A stretch of DNA of 64,000 nt. Source: Alkalimonas amylolytica (lineage in GTDB: Bacteria > Pseudomonadota > Gammaproteobacteria > Enterobacterales > Alteromonadaceae). The stretch is taken from positions 124,001-188,000 of the forward strand of contig NZ_FNRM01000002.1 in the NCBI RefSeq assembly GCF_900107845.1, written 5' to 3'. The translations under genes were made by a program, and so were the position numbers. Of the stretch, positions 28,511 through 38,372 are shown piece after piece. The stretch's first letter is position 1, and every line of letters begins with the position of its first letter. Below the pieces are notes generated by a model that was not told where the DNA came from, ran no database searches, and worked only from the letters and a program-made list of their open reading frames with translations.

Positions 28511-30343
28511 CTACTCTTTTTGCCACTGCTTCGGGTTTGCCGGGTAATAGCGGGTCGGCTGCATGGTCTGATGCTTAAAAAAGCGGGTATCTTTGTGCGG
28601 CAGCTTCATAAAGCCACCTACTCCCTCACCAGTGATTTGTGGCACCTTGCACAAAATACTGGCCAGTAAGCCGGCAAACTCATTCTCTTTGGTTACATCC
28701 AATAGGCGATAATAGCTGTGAATTTTCATATACAGCGGCGTTACCTCAAAAATCAGGCAGCCGGTATGACGAATAAGGTTTAAGCGTGCAATGTCATCCA
28801 TAATGTTGTCCGGCAGAATCAGCTGCTCATCCGGATCCTTGCCATCTTCAAAGTAAGAATGTTGTTTACTGGACGCATCGCTGCTTAGTACCGGTGCAAT
28901 TCGATAAGGAATCATGGCATCTTCTGGCGGTACAAAAGGCTGGTCCAGGCTATCCCGGCTGATATGGATGGTATTGCGGGCGTTGAACAAGCAGGCTTTG
29001 AAAATACCAACCCGACCAATGGCCTGCGCCAGCTGGACGACATTGTTCACCGCCAGTGCAAAGGAGCGTATCAAGCTATCGTCGTACAAGTTCAGACTGG
29101 AGTCGATGTAGACGCCTTTGGGCTGCCAGTGAATGGCCAGGCCACCAACCACCGGGTACCGCGCCAACCGGCTGACTGCGGCAATAAAGGCTTTTTCAGT
29201 ATCGCCCATGCCTTCTAAGTAGTTTTTGTAATAACGTTCTAGCTGAGCATCATCGACAAAGCCAATGCCATCTTCCACACTGTGCTCACGCAAAAAAGAC
29301 TTGCGCGATGAATACACCACCGTATCCAAGTCATGACGAACAGGGCTTACCCAAACCGGTAGCAAAGGCTGATCATCGAACAGTGGCAACTCCGGCAACA
29401 CCAGTTGCTTCAGCCGTGGCATCTGCTGCAAAAAATAATCACCAGCCTGACGACGCAACATGGCATCCTCGGATAACAGAGAATCCAACATGGTCGCAAA
29501 GGCCTGCGGCAACCCAAGGCTGCGTGCCGGTATGGCTTTAAAGCCAAAACGACAAGACTGGCCCGAGGCAAGTGCATACAGAGTGCTTGCCACGCCCTGC
29601 TCGTCAAAACGCGGGCTGGATAAGGCACCGTTTCGTTGCTCGGGGCCAATAAAATAGACATCCCCTAAACGGGCATTGGAGTGCTGCAAATCGGCCGACA
29701 TCAGTCCCATCACATCGTTGCTGATAAACTGGCCCTGCTCGTCGGTTTGTGCAAACACCGATGACCCCCAATCGACCAAACTGATTTGCTCAGTTTCCAT
29801 GTCGAATACAAGATTGGACGGTTTGATATCGCCATGCACGATAGGCGCCGGTAAACCATCTTTTTTATGCTGACGCAGCAGTTGCAACAGCTCCGCTAAG
29901 TGTCCGGCTAGCTTGATCAGCAAACGGGCTGACAGACGGCCATGCCGCAAGCTGAACTGTTCTAAATCGATGCCCTTGGCCCGGCCCATCATCAAAATAC
30001 CCTGCTTTTTAATCAGCTGGTAAGTAATGTAGCGCGGTATCGCCGGGTGTTGCACTTGCGACAACATATAGGCCTCATCGGCCAACCGCTCCTGAATATG
30101 CAGTGGCAAAGTAATGCGGGAAAACTTAAATACACACTGCTCGCCCTGCAGGCTGACCCCGGCAAAAGCAAAACCATAAGCTCCCTTGCCTATCAACTCA
30201 ATCTGCTGATAGCCAAGCTTTTCCAGCTCGGAAATACAGAGCGCCACCCATTCTTTTAATTTGCGGGCGTCGTTGGCATTGAGCAGGTAAAACGACTGCT
30301 CTTCCGGAATATAAAAGTTGCGCAGTTGGTGTTTATACATCAT
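28511..30343 (-). CDS. Serine/threonine protein kinase-like protein
   Basis: A 610-residue protein from the ATG at 30343 (the longer frame runs back through the upstream gene). A protein kinase domain occupies about 45-310: glycine loop GKGAYGFAFAG (about 52), lysine in QCVFKF, catalytic loop VHGDIKPSNLVFD and metal-binding DWG in LVDWGSSVF (DWG in place of DFG). The C-terminal 300 residues match no family I know. No membrane segment, PASTA or FHA region. The gene begins 11 bases after the stop of the AAA ATPase gene, so they are probably translated in coupling. It likely phosphorylates a partner of this two-gene unit, but no target is visible. Confidence 0.85.
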   Translation of the reverse strand: MMYKHQLRNFYIPEEQSFYLLNANDARKLKEWVALCISELEKLGYQQIELIGKGAYGFAFAGVSLQGEQCVFKFSRITLPLHIQERLADEAYMLSQVQHPAIPRYITYQLIKKQGILMMGRAKGIDLEQFSLRHGRLSARLLIKLAGHLAELLQLLRQHKKDGLPAPIVHGDIKPSNLVFDMETEQISLVDWGSSVFAQTDEQGQFISNDVMGLMSADLQHSNARLGDVYFIGPEQRNGALSSPRFDEQGVASTLYALASGQSCRFGFKAIPARSLGLPQAFATMLDSLLSEDAMLRRQAGDYFLQQMPRLKQLVLPELPLFDDQPLLPVWVSPVRHDLDTVVYSSRKSFLREHSVEDGIGFVDDAQLERYYKNYLEGMGDTEKAFIAAVSRLARYPVVGGLAIHWQPKGVYIDSSLNLYDDSLIRSFALAVNNVVQLAQAIGRVGIFKACLFNARNTIHISRDSLDQPFVPPEDAMIPYRIAPVLSSDASSKQHSYFEDGKDPDEQLILPDNIMDDIARLNLIRHTGCLIFEVTPLYMKIHSYYRLLDVTKENEFAGLLASILCKVPQITGEGVGGFMKLPHKDTRFFKHQTMQPTRYYPANPKQWQKE

Positions 30344-30353
30344 GTTGGCATGC

Positions 30354-31814
30354 TCAAGCCCGCACACAGCGAGAGCTGGCCCAGTGCCGCAAAGCCTCAA
30401 CCGACTCGGCCATGACCACTGAGATCGGCTGGGTCTGGCTAAGCTCTTCCTGCAAATGACTGGCCGCTATCGTCTCACCAGCACTCTGGGCGCGAAATGA
30501 AGCCCCTACTACAGCCTGCTCCAGCTCGGCTCCGGAAAAGCCTGCCGTGAGCGGTAGGCTGCGCTGTAAATCCTCGGTTGCGATCGCCATGTCACGGCGC
30601 TGTAGATGCAATTGCAACAACGCCAACCGCTCAGCTTCGCCAGGTAAATCGACAAAGAACAGCTCATCAAATCGCCCTTTTCTGAGCAGCTCAGGGGCCA
30701 GCTCGTGAATGTTGTTGGCGGTGGCCACCAGAAACACCGCAGCCTTACGTTCGGCCATCCAGGTAAGCAAAGTGCCAAGCAAACGTCGACCTACCCCCTG
30801 ATCGCCCTGGCCAGAACTGATGCCTTTTTCAATTTCATCGATCCACAGCACACAAGGCGCCATGGCATCCGCCAGTTGCAGCGCCTGGCGCAGATTTTTC
30901 TCCGTTTCACCAATGTACTTGTTGTACAAGCTGGCCATATCCAGCAGCAGTAGCGGCACACCAAAGGCGCCAGCAATGGCTTTGGCAGCCAGGCTTTTGC
31001 CGGTACCCTGTACCCCGGTCAGCAGCACGCCTTTTGGTGTATCGCGTTGCTGCTGCAAAAAGGCAGGCCGGCGCTGCAGCAGCCAGTTTTTAAGGTTGTC
31101 CAACCCCACAACATCATCCAGTGCCTTGGTATCGTACACCTGGCTCAGTACCCCTTCGGTTTGCAGCAAACGAAATTTAGCCTGGTTCACCCGGTTAACA
31201 TCTGCCGCGCTAATGGCGCCATCATTGGCAATGGCTTTGTAAGCCAGCCGTTTTACTTCCTCGAAGGTGAGGCCACGTAAGTTCTGCATCAGTTGTTGCA
31301 CTGCTTCCGGCTCTAAGTCCGCGGGCTCGCCGGTCTTTTTCTGATACAGCTCTGCAGCTTCCAGCACCAGTTGGCGCACCTGCTGATCGCTGGGTAAATG
31401 CAGTTCGAACCGGTAACAAAGACGGGCTAACTCAGCAGGCATGTCCAGTGAATGACTAAGCAGCACCACGGTATGGCCCACCGTATCATGCAGTAATGCG
31501 ATTTCTTTAAGAAAACGAATATGGCGTGGCTCCGTTAAAAACGGATGGAAATCACACAGCACATAAATGCCAGGGTTTTTAGTGCCTTTGATTTGAGCCA
31601 GGACTTGCTGCGGCTCGGTATTGAAGGTCTGCGCATCGGACGGCACGTCAAGCCGCCTCAATCCTTCGGTGCAGGACCACTGAAACAGCGGCCGAAACAG
31701 ATTCACCGCCAGTCGGCGGATCAGCTGCAAAGCACGAAGCTCTTCATAGCTTTCGATCACAATCAGCGGACTTCGTGCTTGCAACAACACTTTTAAATCA
31801 TCAAATTCGTGCAT
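30354..31814 (-). CDS. AAA+ ATPase, Ycf46-like
   Basis: A 486-residue protein starting at the ATG at 31814 (MHEFDDLKVLLQARSP), with GGTGAG seven bases upstream. An N-terminal domain (about 1-215: LIVIESYEELRALQLIRRLA) resembles the leading part of Ycf46 proteins, in which an inactive ATPase-like module precedes the active one. The C-terminal AAA+ core has Walker A LTGVQGTGKSLAAKAIAG, Walker B APCVLWIDEIEKG, sensor-1-like LVATANN and arginine-finger region RKGRFDELFFVDLP. Ycf46 relatives in cyanobacteria are linked to stress and CO2 use, but the biochemical job is unknown. It precedes the kinase gene at an 11-base interval. Confidence 0.9.
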   Translation of the reverse strand: MHEFDDLKVLLQARSPLIVIESYEELRALQLIRRLAVNLFRPLFQWSCTEGLRRLDVPSDAQTFNTEPQQVLAQIKGTKNPGIYVLCDFHPFLTEPRHIRFLKEIALLHDTVGHTVVLLSHSLDMPAELARLCYRFELHLPSDQQVRQLVLEAAELYQKKTGEPADLEPEAVQQLMQNLRGLTFEEVKRLAYKAIANDGAISAADVNRVNQAKFRLLQTEGVLSQVYDTKALDDVVGLDNLKNWLLQRRPAFLQQQRDTPKGVLLTGVQGTGKSLAAKAIAGAFGVPLLLLDMASLYNKYIGETEKNLRQALQLADAMAPCVLWIDEIEKGISSGQGDQGVGRRLLGTLLTWMAERKAAVFLVATANNIHELAPELLRKGRFDELFFVDLPGEAERLALLQLHLQRRDMAIATEDLQRSLPLTAGFSGAELEQAVVGASFRAQSAGETIAASHLQEELSQTQPISVVMAESVEALRHWASSRCVRA

Positions 31815-31927
31815 CGATATACTCACCAGGAGGTAACATGGTTTTATACTGCCGTAGCTATCGAAACTTGCCAAGGCTTCTGCAGTGTTTATTACTGCGT
31901 TATAAGCCATATAGACGTTTATCTAGC

Positions 31928-32947
31928 TCACCACTTTGCATAGTGATCCTCGCTAAAACCCCATGCTCCTTCCAACGGAATGACTTCATCCGGTAAATGC
32001 ACTTCACCATAATAACGACCAAAGTGCTGGGTAAAGTTAGACGCAATCAAGCCTGCATTGATTTTTTCTTGGCGCAAGCCCTGTGGCTCAAACTGCAACC
32101 GGATGATGCCGTCGTTTGATGTCATCGACCAGGCTTTATTGGGGTCGTAACGATCAAACTGAAAATCGACCATATCAATCTTAATAAAACGACCATCCAG
32201 CCAGAGCACATTTTCAGTAAAGCCCGTTTCGTTGACACCGGCCGCTGAATTAAAGCCCAAACGGCGTCCATCGGGTAAAAAACACGATAAGCTGCCCCAA
32301 TTCCAAAAGGTTTCACGGCGCATGTAACCAGCCGTCCAATCCACACAGGCAAGCGTTTTAAGTGCTTGCAAATCATACGGCCGGTTTCGCCAGTTGAGCT
32401 GCCCGCTACAGTTTAGGGCGGCTGCTTTTTGCGTAAAGACCCAGCCCTGATAACCGGCACGGGTACAAAGTGCCAAAGGCTGATAAGCGGTGTTCTCGTC
32501 AATGCAGGCAGTTAACCGCAGCTGCTTTAATTGCACCTCGACAAGGCGTCTGCCTGGCTGCGACGAGGCATCAATACTCAGGTAGTTGGCGCCTTTACGA
32601 AAAAAGGCTTTGCCCTGGCCTGGCTGCGTATCTATCCGGGTGTTACGCGCCAGCGGCTGTATAAAGCTGAATTCTTCAAATTGCTGGGTCTGCACATCGT
32701 AACAATAGACAAAGGCATTGCTGACCCACTTCAAATCCACGATGGCCACCCCCAGCAGCAAGGCCGGGCTAGTAAAGCCAATAAATTGAAACTGATTGAA
32801 TTTAAAGCGTTTGGCAAAAGCCCCCAAGCGCTTGTCCATGGCATTGCGCAAGTCATAATCCAGGTAGTTGATGGTCTCAACACCATCTGGGAAATAACCA
32901 AATTCAGGCTGGCCAGTCGTGCTGATTAATTGCGCTTTGCGTGCCAT
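31928..32947 (-). CDS. DUF2804 family protein
   Basis: A 339-residue protein matching the DUF2804 family (CPTTS-like opening missing, but LISTTGQPEFGYFPDGV, RFKFNQFQFIGFTSPALLLG and ETFWNWGSLSCFLPDGRRLG are typical). Family members are predicted all-beta, lipocalin-related proteins without known activity. No signal peptide. It lies about 110 bases upstream of the AAA ATPase gene on the same strand; whether it belongs with the AAA-kinase pair is uncertain. Confidence 0.85.
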   Translation of the reverse strand: MARKAQLISTTGQPEFGYFPDGVETINYLDYDLRNAMDKRLGAFAKRFKFNQFQFIGFTSPALLLGVAIVDLKWVSNAFVYCYDVQTQQFEEFSFIQPLARNTRIDTQPGQGKAFFRKGANYLSIDASSQPGRRLVEVQLKQLRLTACIDENTAYQPLALCTRAGYQGWVFTQKAAALNCSGQLNWRNRPYDLQALKTLACVDWTAGYMRRETFWNWGSLSCFLPDGRRLGFNSAAGVNETGFTENVLWLDGRFIKIDMVDFQFDRYDPNKAWSMTSNDGIIRLQFEPQGLRQEKINAGLIASNFTQHFGRYYGEVHLPDEVIPLEGAWGFSEDHYAKW

Positions 32948-33050
32948 GCAGGCTCCTGTCGATACGCTTACTCAGGTTCATCATGATATCGGTATGACAT
33001 CCATTGTTATAAACAGCTCAGGCTAACTTATACAGAAAAGAGCACAGAAA

Positions 33051-33078
33051 CAACAAACCCATGCCGGGGCATGGGTTT
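33051..33078 (-). terminator. Rho-independent terminator after bkdB
   Basis: Stem AAACCCATGC / GCATGGGTTT (33055-33064 and 33069-33078). On the minus strand it runs into TTTGTTGTTTCT. Twenty-four bases past the E2 stop. Confidence 0.75.
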
Positions 33079-33101
33079 GTCTGTCACAATAACTCGGTGG
33101 G

Positions 33102-34664
33102 TTACTTCATCGCCACCAACATGGCAGCTGGTTGCTCCAGATACTGTTTCCACAGATTGCAGAAACGGGCGATGGTGCCACCGTCAATGACCCGGTGATC
33201 GCCCGACCAGCTGATTTGCATCAGTTGCCGTGCTTCCACCTCGCCTTTGGCGTTAAAGCGCGGTAAGGTTTGCACCTTGCCAAGGGCCACGATCGCCACT
33301 TCCGGCTTATTGATAATAGGCGTCGCGACAGTGCCGCCAATGGCGCCGATATTGGAGATACTGATAGTACCGCCTTTTAGCTGATCCGGGCTAACCCGCC
33401 CTGCTCTGGCCTGATCGGTCAGCTCAGTCAGCTCTTTGGCAATATCCACAATGGATTTTTGCTCACAGTGCTTGATGTTCGGCACCAGCAGGCCCACTTT
33501 GGAGTCTACCGCCACACCAATGTTGTGCGATGCTTTGTAGATAAGTTCGCTGCAATCGGCATTCACCTGGCTGTTCAGGATGGGAAATTCACGGATGGCC
33601 ATCGACAGGGCTTTCATAAAGAATGGCATCATGGTGAGCTTCACGCCCTGCTCGCGGTATTGATCTTTCAGTTGATTGCGCAGTGCCGTCAGTTCGGTTA
33701 AATCAATCTCGTCGCAGTAGGTAAAGTGCGGGATGCTGCTCACCGACTCCATCATCTGCCGTGCCATCGCCGCTTTCACGCCTTTAATCGGTTCGACTCT
33801 GTCTTCGGCCGCTGCCATAGCGACAACCGGGCTGCTGGCTTTCGCAGACGTGGCGGCCTTGCTGCTGGTAGGGCTGGTTTTGCCATCGGCAAAGGCGCGC
33901 ACGTCGTCCTTAAACACCCGGCCTTTATCGCCAGAACCAGGCACCTTGCTGATGTCCACATCCAGCTCTCGGGCTAAACGCCGAACTGCCGGGCTGGCCA
34001 CAGCCTTGCCAGGGCGAAGCTCGGTTTGCTTAGTCTCTGAGTTCGCCACACTGCAACTGGCTTTCGCGCTTGAGCTGGTCGCTGGTTTAGCGCTGCTCGC
34101 GGCCGAAGACCCTGCGATACGCATACCAAACAATGGCTGATGCACCTTGGCGATATCGCCTTTCTGGTAGTACAGCTTGGTCACGGTACCGGAGTACTTG
34201 GCCGGTATTTGCACCAGAGCTTTGTCGGTCATCACATCGCAGACCGGCTGATCTTCTTCGATGCTATCGCCTTCTGCCACCAGCCAATCGACAATCTCGC
34301 ACTCAACAATGCCTTCGCCAATATCCGGCAGGATAAAGTCTTCCTCGGCTTCCGCCTGGCTACTGGCCGGTGTTGCGCTGTTAGCTGGCTGACTGACTTT
34401 GGCATCAGCAGGAGCTGTGCCATCACTGGCCAGTTCCATTTCAAACAAAGGGCCATGCACCTTGGCAATATCGCCTTTTTGGTAGTACAGCTTAGATACC
34501 ACGCCATCGTGCACTGCCGGAATTTGCACCAGGGCTTTGTCGGTCATCACATCGCAGACTGGTTGATCTTCTTTGATGGTGTCGCCTTCCGCCACAAGCC
34601 ACTCAACAATCTCACACTCGACAATGCCTTCGCCAATATCTGGCAGAATAAAATCTTTTTTCAT
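33102..34664 (-). CDS. bkdB: Branched-chain 2-oxo acid dehydrogenase E2 (dihydrolipoyl acyltransferase)
   Basis: A 520-residue E2 subunit with two lipoyl domains (about 3-77 and 108-182), each holding the lipoyl lysine in DVMTDKALVQIPA, then an Ala/Ser-rich linker, a peripheral subunit-binding domain (about 222-260: ASPAVRRLARELDVDISKVP) and the catalytic domain (about 290-520) ending with SWSGDHRVIDGGTIARF, where His and Asp are catalytic. It moves acyl groups from E1 to CoA in valine, leucine and isoleucine breakdown. The DVMTDKA motif and E1alpha/E1beta neighbours favour a branched-chain over a pyruvate complex. Two lipoyl domains instead of one is a lineage trait. No E3 gene is in the window. 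Confidence 0.93.
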   Translation of the reverse strand: MKKDFILPDIGEGIVECEIVEWLVAEGDTIKEDQPVCDVMTDKALVQIPAVHDGVVSKLYYQKGDIAKVHGPLFEMELASDGTAPADAKVSQPANSATPASSQAEAEEDFILPDIGEGIVECEIVDWLVAEGDSIEEDQPVCDVMTDKALVQIPAKYSGTVTKLYYQKGDIAKVHQPLFGMRIAGSSAASSAKPATSSSAKASCSVANSETKQTELRPGKAVASPAVRRLARELDVDISKVPGSGDKGRVFKDDVRAFADGKTSPTSSKAATSAKASSPVVAMAAAEDRVEPIKGVKAAMARQMMESVSSIPHFTYCDEIDLTELTALRNQLKDQYREQGVKLTMMPFFMKALSMAIREFPILNSQVNADCSELIYKASHNIGVAVDSKVGLLVPNIKHCEQKSIVDIAKELTELTDQARAGRVSPDQLKGGTISISNIGAIGGTVATPIINKPEVAIVALGKVQTLPRFNAKGEVEARQLMQISWSGDHRVIDGGTIARFCNLWKQYLEQPAAMLVAMK

Positions 34665-34675
34665 GCTGCCCTCAC

Positions 34676-35656
34676 TTAGAAGTTCATTGAACGCACAATG
34701 GCTTCGTAGGTTTTCAGATGATCGGCGATGTACTCTTTTTCCAGCGCCAGCGGGTACGGCACGTCCAGACCACAGACCCGCTCAATCGGGCTTTCCAGAT
34801 GCAGGAAACACTGTTGCTGGATGGTGGCTGCGATTTCGCCGGCAAAACCACCGGTTAACGGCGCTTCGTGGTTGATCACCAGGCGGCCGGTTTTAAGCAC
34901 CGATTCGACCACTGTATCGACATCCCAGGGCAAAATGCTGCGTAAATCGATGATCTCACAGGAAATACCGTCTTTTTCGCTCGCCATATCGGCTGCCTTT
35001 TGCACGATTTCCATCTGCGCGCCCCAGGCCAGCAGGGTTAGGTCGCTGCCTTCTTGCACCACTTCGGCTTTGCCAATCGGCAGCTCGTAATAGGCTTCAG
35101 GTACCTCACCGACCGAAGCCCGGTATAAACGTTTAGGCTCGAAGAAAATCACCGGATCCGGGCTGTTAATCGCCGCCAGCAGCAAGCCTTTGGCTTGATA
35201 GGGATCGCGTGGCACGATGACCTGCAAACCCGGCGTATGGGCAAAATAGGCTTCCGGCGACTGGCTGTGGTAATGACCACCAGCAATACCACCGCCATAG
35301 GGGGTGCGGAACACCAAGCCACCGACATTGAACTCATTGCCGGAGCGGTAACGGAACTTGGCCGTTTCGTTGACGATCTGATCAAAGGCCGGGAAGATGT
35401 AATCGGCAAACTGGATTTCAGCCACCGGTTTCATGCCTTGCGCTGCCATGCCGTTGGCGAAACCGGCAATGCCCTGCTCTGTCAGAGGCGTATTGAAACA
35501 GCGTTCACGGCCGTATTTTTCCTGCAGCTTGCTGGTAGCGCGAAACACACCACCAAAATGGCCAACGTCTTCCCCAAAGCACAGCACGCTGTCGTCTTTT
35601 GCCATGGCCAGGTCAAGCGCATTATTAATGGCTTGCAACATATTCATTTTTGCCAT
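34676..35656 (-). CDS. bkdA2: Branched-chain 2-oxo acid dehydrogenase E1 beta
   Basis: A 326-residue transketolase-like beta subunit of the thiamine-diphosphate E1 component (opening [20 protein letters not shown], then [17 protein letters not shown], then [20 protein letters not shown], and a C-terminal domain with [16 protein letters not shown]). With E1alpha it decarboxylates branched-chain 2-oxo acids. Its ATG shares a TGATG junction with the E1alpha stop, and E2 follows after 11 bases, so the three subunits are made from one coupled message. Confidence 0.95.
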   Translation of the reverse strand: MAKMNMLQAINNALDLAMAKDDSVLCFGEDVGHFGGVFRATSKLQEKYGRERCFNTPLTEQGIAGFANGMAAQGMKPVAEIQFADYIFPAFDQIVNETAKFRYRSGNEFNVGGLVFRTPYGGGIAGGHYHSQSPEAYFAHTPGLQVIVPRDPYQAKGLLLAAINSPDPVIFFEPKRLYRASVGEVPEAYYELPIGKAEVVQEGSDLTLLAWGAQMEIVQKAADMASEKDGISCEIIDLRSILPWDVDTVVESVLKTGRLVINHEAPLTGGFAGEIAATIQQQCFLHLESPIERVCGLDVPYPLALEKEYIADHLKTYEAIVRSMNF

Positions 35657-36840
35657 CAGTCGATTCTCCCCGCTGTCACCGGATAGGCGTCCGGGTATTT
35701 TTTGATATGCGCTTTTAACTCGTTAAGTTGCTGTTGCAACTGCTGGGTTGGTTCGGCATAGACATCGGTGATCATGTGTTCGATCCCTGGCTTGGCCACT
35801 TTCTCGGCCACTTTCAATGCATCCAGGATCTCCTGACGCAACTGGCTGGTTTGTTCGGTATCGGCGGCATCGTCCAGCCAGCCTTTGTTAATCAACCACA
35901 AACGAAAACGACTGATGGGATCGTTTTTGCGCCACTCGTCTTCTTCTTCTTTCGAGCGGTAACCGCTTGGATCGTCCGACGACGAGTGGGCACCCAGACG
36001 GTACGCCATGGATTCCAGCAAAATCGGCTCGTTGCTGGCCAGCGCTTGCTCGCGTGCCATCTTGGTGGCCTGGTACACGGCCAGGATATCAGCCCCGTCA
36101 ACCCGCATGGTTTTGATGCCATAGCCCACACCACGGCAGGCAATGCCATCGCCGACAAACTGCTCGTTGGCCGGGGTGGAAATGGCGTAGCCGTTGTTGC
36201 GGCAGAAAAACAGCACCGGCGCTTTGTGTACCGCCGCCATATTCAGGCCGGCATGAAAATCGCCTTCCGAAGCGGCCCCTTCGCCAAAATAACACAGGGT
36301 GACATTGCTCAGGCCACGCAGGCGCTGGGCATAGGCATAACCACTGGCCTGTGGAATTTGGGTACCAAGTGGGGATGAAACCGTCATGTAATAAATGTCT
36401 TTGCTGCCGTAGTGCACCGGCATCTGACGGCCTTTGCCCAAGTCTTTTTCGTTGGAGAACAGCTGATTCATAAACTGTTCCAGGCTAAAACCACGGTAGC
36501 GCAGTGCGCCCTGCTCGCGGTATTGCGCCATAATCATGTCTTTGTCGTCCAGGGCAGCGGCGCTGCCAACGATGGCAGCTTCTTCACCCAGACATTGCAT
36601 GTAAAAACTGATACGGCCCTGACGCTGGGCGGCTAACATCCGCTCGTCCAACACCCGGGTAAACACCATGGTGTCGTACATTTTTAAGGCGGTGGCTTTA
36701 TCCAGCTCTGGCTCTTGCGCACCGTCGTACAGGGTGCCATCGTCTTTGAGTAAGCGAAGCGTGGGGATACTTAACGCGTGGCCGCTGATGAATTCTGCTG
36801 AATGCACCGTGGTGTTGGTGGCGTTATTTGGGTTGGTCAT
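35656..36840 (-). CDS. bkdA1: Branched-chain 2-oxo acid dehydrogenase E1 alpha
   Basis: A 394-residue E1 alpha subunit; the thiamine-diphosphate motif starts at [20 protein letters not shown] and ends in the NNGYAIST region, and [17 protein letters not shown] and [16 protein letters not shown] are typical of the 2-oxoisovalerate enzyme. First gene of the bkd operon. Two copies of a CTTTACCT..ACGTAAA palindrome lie in the 370-base gap upstream, suggesting control by a LiuR-type regulator (branched-chain amino acid and fatty acid use). Confidence 0.95.
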   Translation of the reverse strand: MTNPNNATNTTVHSAEFISGHALSIPTLRLLKDDGTLYDGAQEPELDKATALKMYDTMVFTRVLDERMLAAQRQGRISFYMQCLGEEAAIVGSAAALDDKDMIMAQYREQGALRYRGFSLEQFMNQLFSNEKDLGKGRQMPVHYGSKDIYYMTVSSPLGTQIPQASGYAYAQRLRGLSNVTLCYFGEGAASEGDFHAGLNMAAVHKAPVLFFCRNNGYAISTPANEQFVGDGIACRGVGYGIKTMRVDGADILAVYQATKMAREQALASNEPILLESMAYRLGAHSSSDDPSGYRSKEEEDEWRKNDPISRFRLWLINKGWLDDAADTEQTSQLRQEILDALKVAEKVAKPGIEHMITDVYAEPTQQLQQQLNELKAHIKKYPDAYPVTAGRID

Positions 36841-36871
36841 AGGGTTTCTCTTGGTTGTTTACTCCAGCTAG

Positions 36872-36889
36872 CTTTACCTACACGTAAAG
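36872..36889. promoter_or_regulatory. LiuR-like palindrome, proximal copy
   Basis: CTTTACCTACACGTAAAG: arms CTTTAC/GTAAAG with 6-base spacer, about 31 bases upstream of the bkdA1 ATG. It resembles the MerR-family LiuR site as I remember it (TTTACGT..ACGTAAA). Regulator identity is inferred. Confidence 0.5.
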
Positions 36890-37023
36890 CAAAGCCCGAG
36901 GTTGAACATGCTAAGCAAGCCAACGTATTACGGCTACAGTATAGCTGCCGTGGCCTGCTCTTCCCCATTTTGTCTGCTACTTAAGCAGCAGATCATTGTT
37001 ATGGTTGTTATTGTCGCTGCCAA

Positions 37024-37041
37024 CTTTACCTTTACGTAAAC
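37024..37041. promoter_or_regulatory. LiuR-like palindrome, distal copy
   Basis: CTTTACCTTTACGTAAAC, 152 bases from the proximal copy and about 183 bases upstream of bkdA1; same left half CTTTACCT and right half ACGTAAA. The rest of the gap 36841-37213 holds no gene that I can see. Confidence 0.5.
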
Positions 37042-37158
37042 TGCATTGCAACTCCATCCAGCGCCTTTTCCAAACCAAACAGCGCTGACAGTGTCAGTTT
37101 TGCTGTACTGTTTGCTGAACGTACAGACTGGTTCTGTTCGTTTAGTCACCAGATAGTA

Positions 37159-37185
37159 CAATGCCCGGTAAAAAACCGGGCATTG
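37159..37185 (-). terminator. Hairpin after astE, probable terminator
   Basis: Perfect 10-base-pair stem CAATGCCCGG (37159-37168) / CCGGGCATTG (37176-37185) with a T/A-rich 7-base loop, 28 bases past the astE stop. No T run follows on the minus strand, so termination strength is uncertain. Confidence 0.5.
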
Positions 37186-37213
37186 TGGCTGAAATACCAA
37201 TGGAAGCGCTTGC

Positions 37214-38251
37214 TTACGCCAGTTGTCCTTTGACCGAGCGCGGGACCACCATCAGCATAGCGCGCTGACCAACGGCTACCTTAGCATTGGGGAAAATCAG
37301 CGCTTCGCCTTCTTTTTCTACCCGGTATTCGGTATCACCATCGGTCGCTAACAAGGTGCCAACCGGATAGGTGGTAAAGTTTTCCACATCATCAGCAAAG
37401 TGAAGTTTAAAATCCTGAGTTTGCTTGTGAATGGAGCGATACACTTCGTACAGCTGAAAGTCGGCTTCAGCAAAGTCTTTGGTTGCCAGGGGGGCATCAG
37501 CAACCAGTGCCCGCAAGCTGGCCCGTACTTCGCTAAAGCGACTCATATCGTTCTGGCCAAAAGGCCGTACTTTGCCAAGCTCCACCGTAAAGGCATCGGC
37601 ACCATGGGTATTGGAAGCATAATAACTGAAGGTGGATGCCGCGGTCTGCATCAGCAGCACGGTGCTGACACCACAAGCCCGCAAAAACTCCAGCTGATTT
37701 TTTTGCCATGGCTTGCCGTGCAGGAAAGGATAGACCGCAAATTTCTCAAAACGTGAACCACGTATGGCAGTGTGTAAATCGTACAGATAGCGCTTGCGTG
37801 ACCCTTGCGGTGCCTGCTGATAAAAACGAGTCACATACTGCTCCAGGGTCAATGCACGCTTACGCTCATCGTTAATCAGGCCGGCCCCCTTGCTGTGGTG
37901 GCCTGAGAACAAACGATTGAGGTTTTCTTCGACTTCACGCTTGCCGGCATTAATGGCTGCCGGGTTGCCAATCAGCACCAGAGTGCGTTGTTTCGGCAGA
38001 AGTTTTTGCTGCAGCATGTCTTGCACCAACTCGGCACAAATCTCGATAGGCGCTGTTTCATTGCCATGCACACCACAAGACAGCACGATGTCTTTGTCAC
38101 CGGCTGCAGCTGGCTCAAAACAAATCACGCCGGTATCCCATACTTGTACGGTGACGCCATTCTCCAGACGAAATTCACAGGGTGAAAGCCCTGCGGGGTG
38201 GTTCAGGGTATGGCGAAGAAAATCATCGTTTGGGATCCACTGCTGGCTCAT
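37214..38251 (-). CDS. astE: Succinylglutamate desuccinylase
   Basis: A 345-residue M14-type zinc deacylase started at the ATG at 38251 (MSQQWIPNDDFLRHTL), with AAGGAG eight bases upstream. Zinc and catalytic features: CGVHGNETAPIE (His, Glu), ENLNRLFSG, YDLHTAIRGS (His) and ELGKVRPFG (general-base Glu). It removes succinate from N-succinylglutamate, the last step of the arginine succinyltransferase pathway; the other ast genes are not adjacent, as in several Alteromonadales where astE is separate. Confidence 0.93.
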   Translation of the reverse strand: MSQQWIPNDDFLRHTLNHPAGLSPCEFRLENGVTVQVWDTGVICFEPAAAGDKDIVLSCGVHGNETAPIEICAELVQDMLQQKLLPKQRTLVLIGNPAAINAGKREVEENLNRLFSGHHSKGAGLINDERKRALTLEQYVTRFYQQAPQGSRKRYLYDLHTAIRGSRFEKFAVYPFLHGKPWQKNQLEFLRACGVSTVLLMQTAASTFSYYASNTHGADAFTVELGKVRPFGQNDMSRFSEVRASLRALVADAPLATKDFAEADFQLYEVYRSIHKQTQDFKLHFADDVENFTTYPVGTLLATDGDTEYRVEKEGEALIFPNAKVAVGQRAMLMVVPRSVKGQLA

Positions 38252-38372
38252 GCCAAAGGCTCCTTGCAAGTTAAAGTTTCTGTGATTAAACACTCTGTGC
38301 TTACTATACCAGTCGGTAAAAAAAACAACAGGCTTGCACGACCGATTGCTGTTTGTTCAACCAGGCTCAGTT

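Noticed and set aside
31838..31996. Plus-strand reading of 52 codons after a perfect AGGAGGT (MVLYCRSYRNLPRLLQCLLL...)
   Set aside because: The ribosome site is only 4 bases from the ATG, the reading overlaps the end of DUF2804 on the other strand, and the protein is unlike any family; most likely chance.
34140..34679. 179-residue open reading with internally repeated halves on the plus strand
   Set aside because: Antisense of the two lipoyl domains of bkdB; the repetition only mirrors that duplication.
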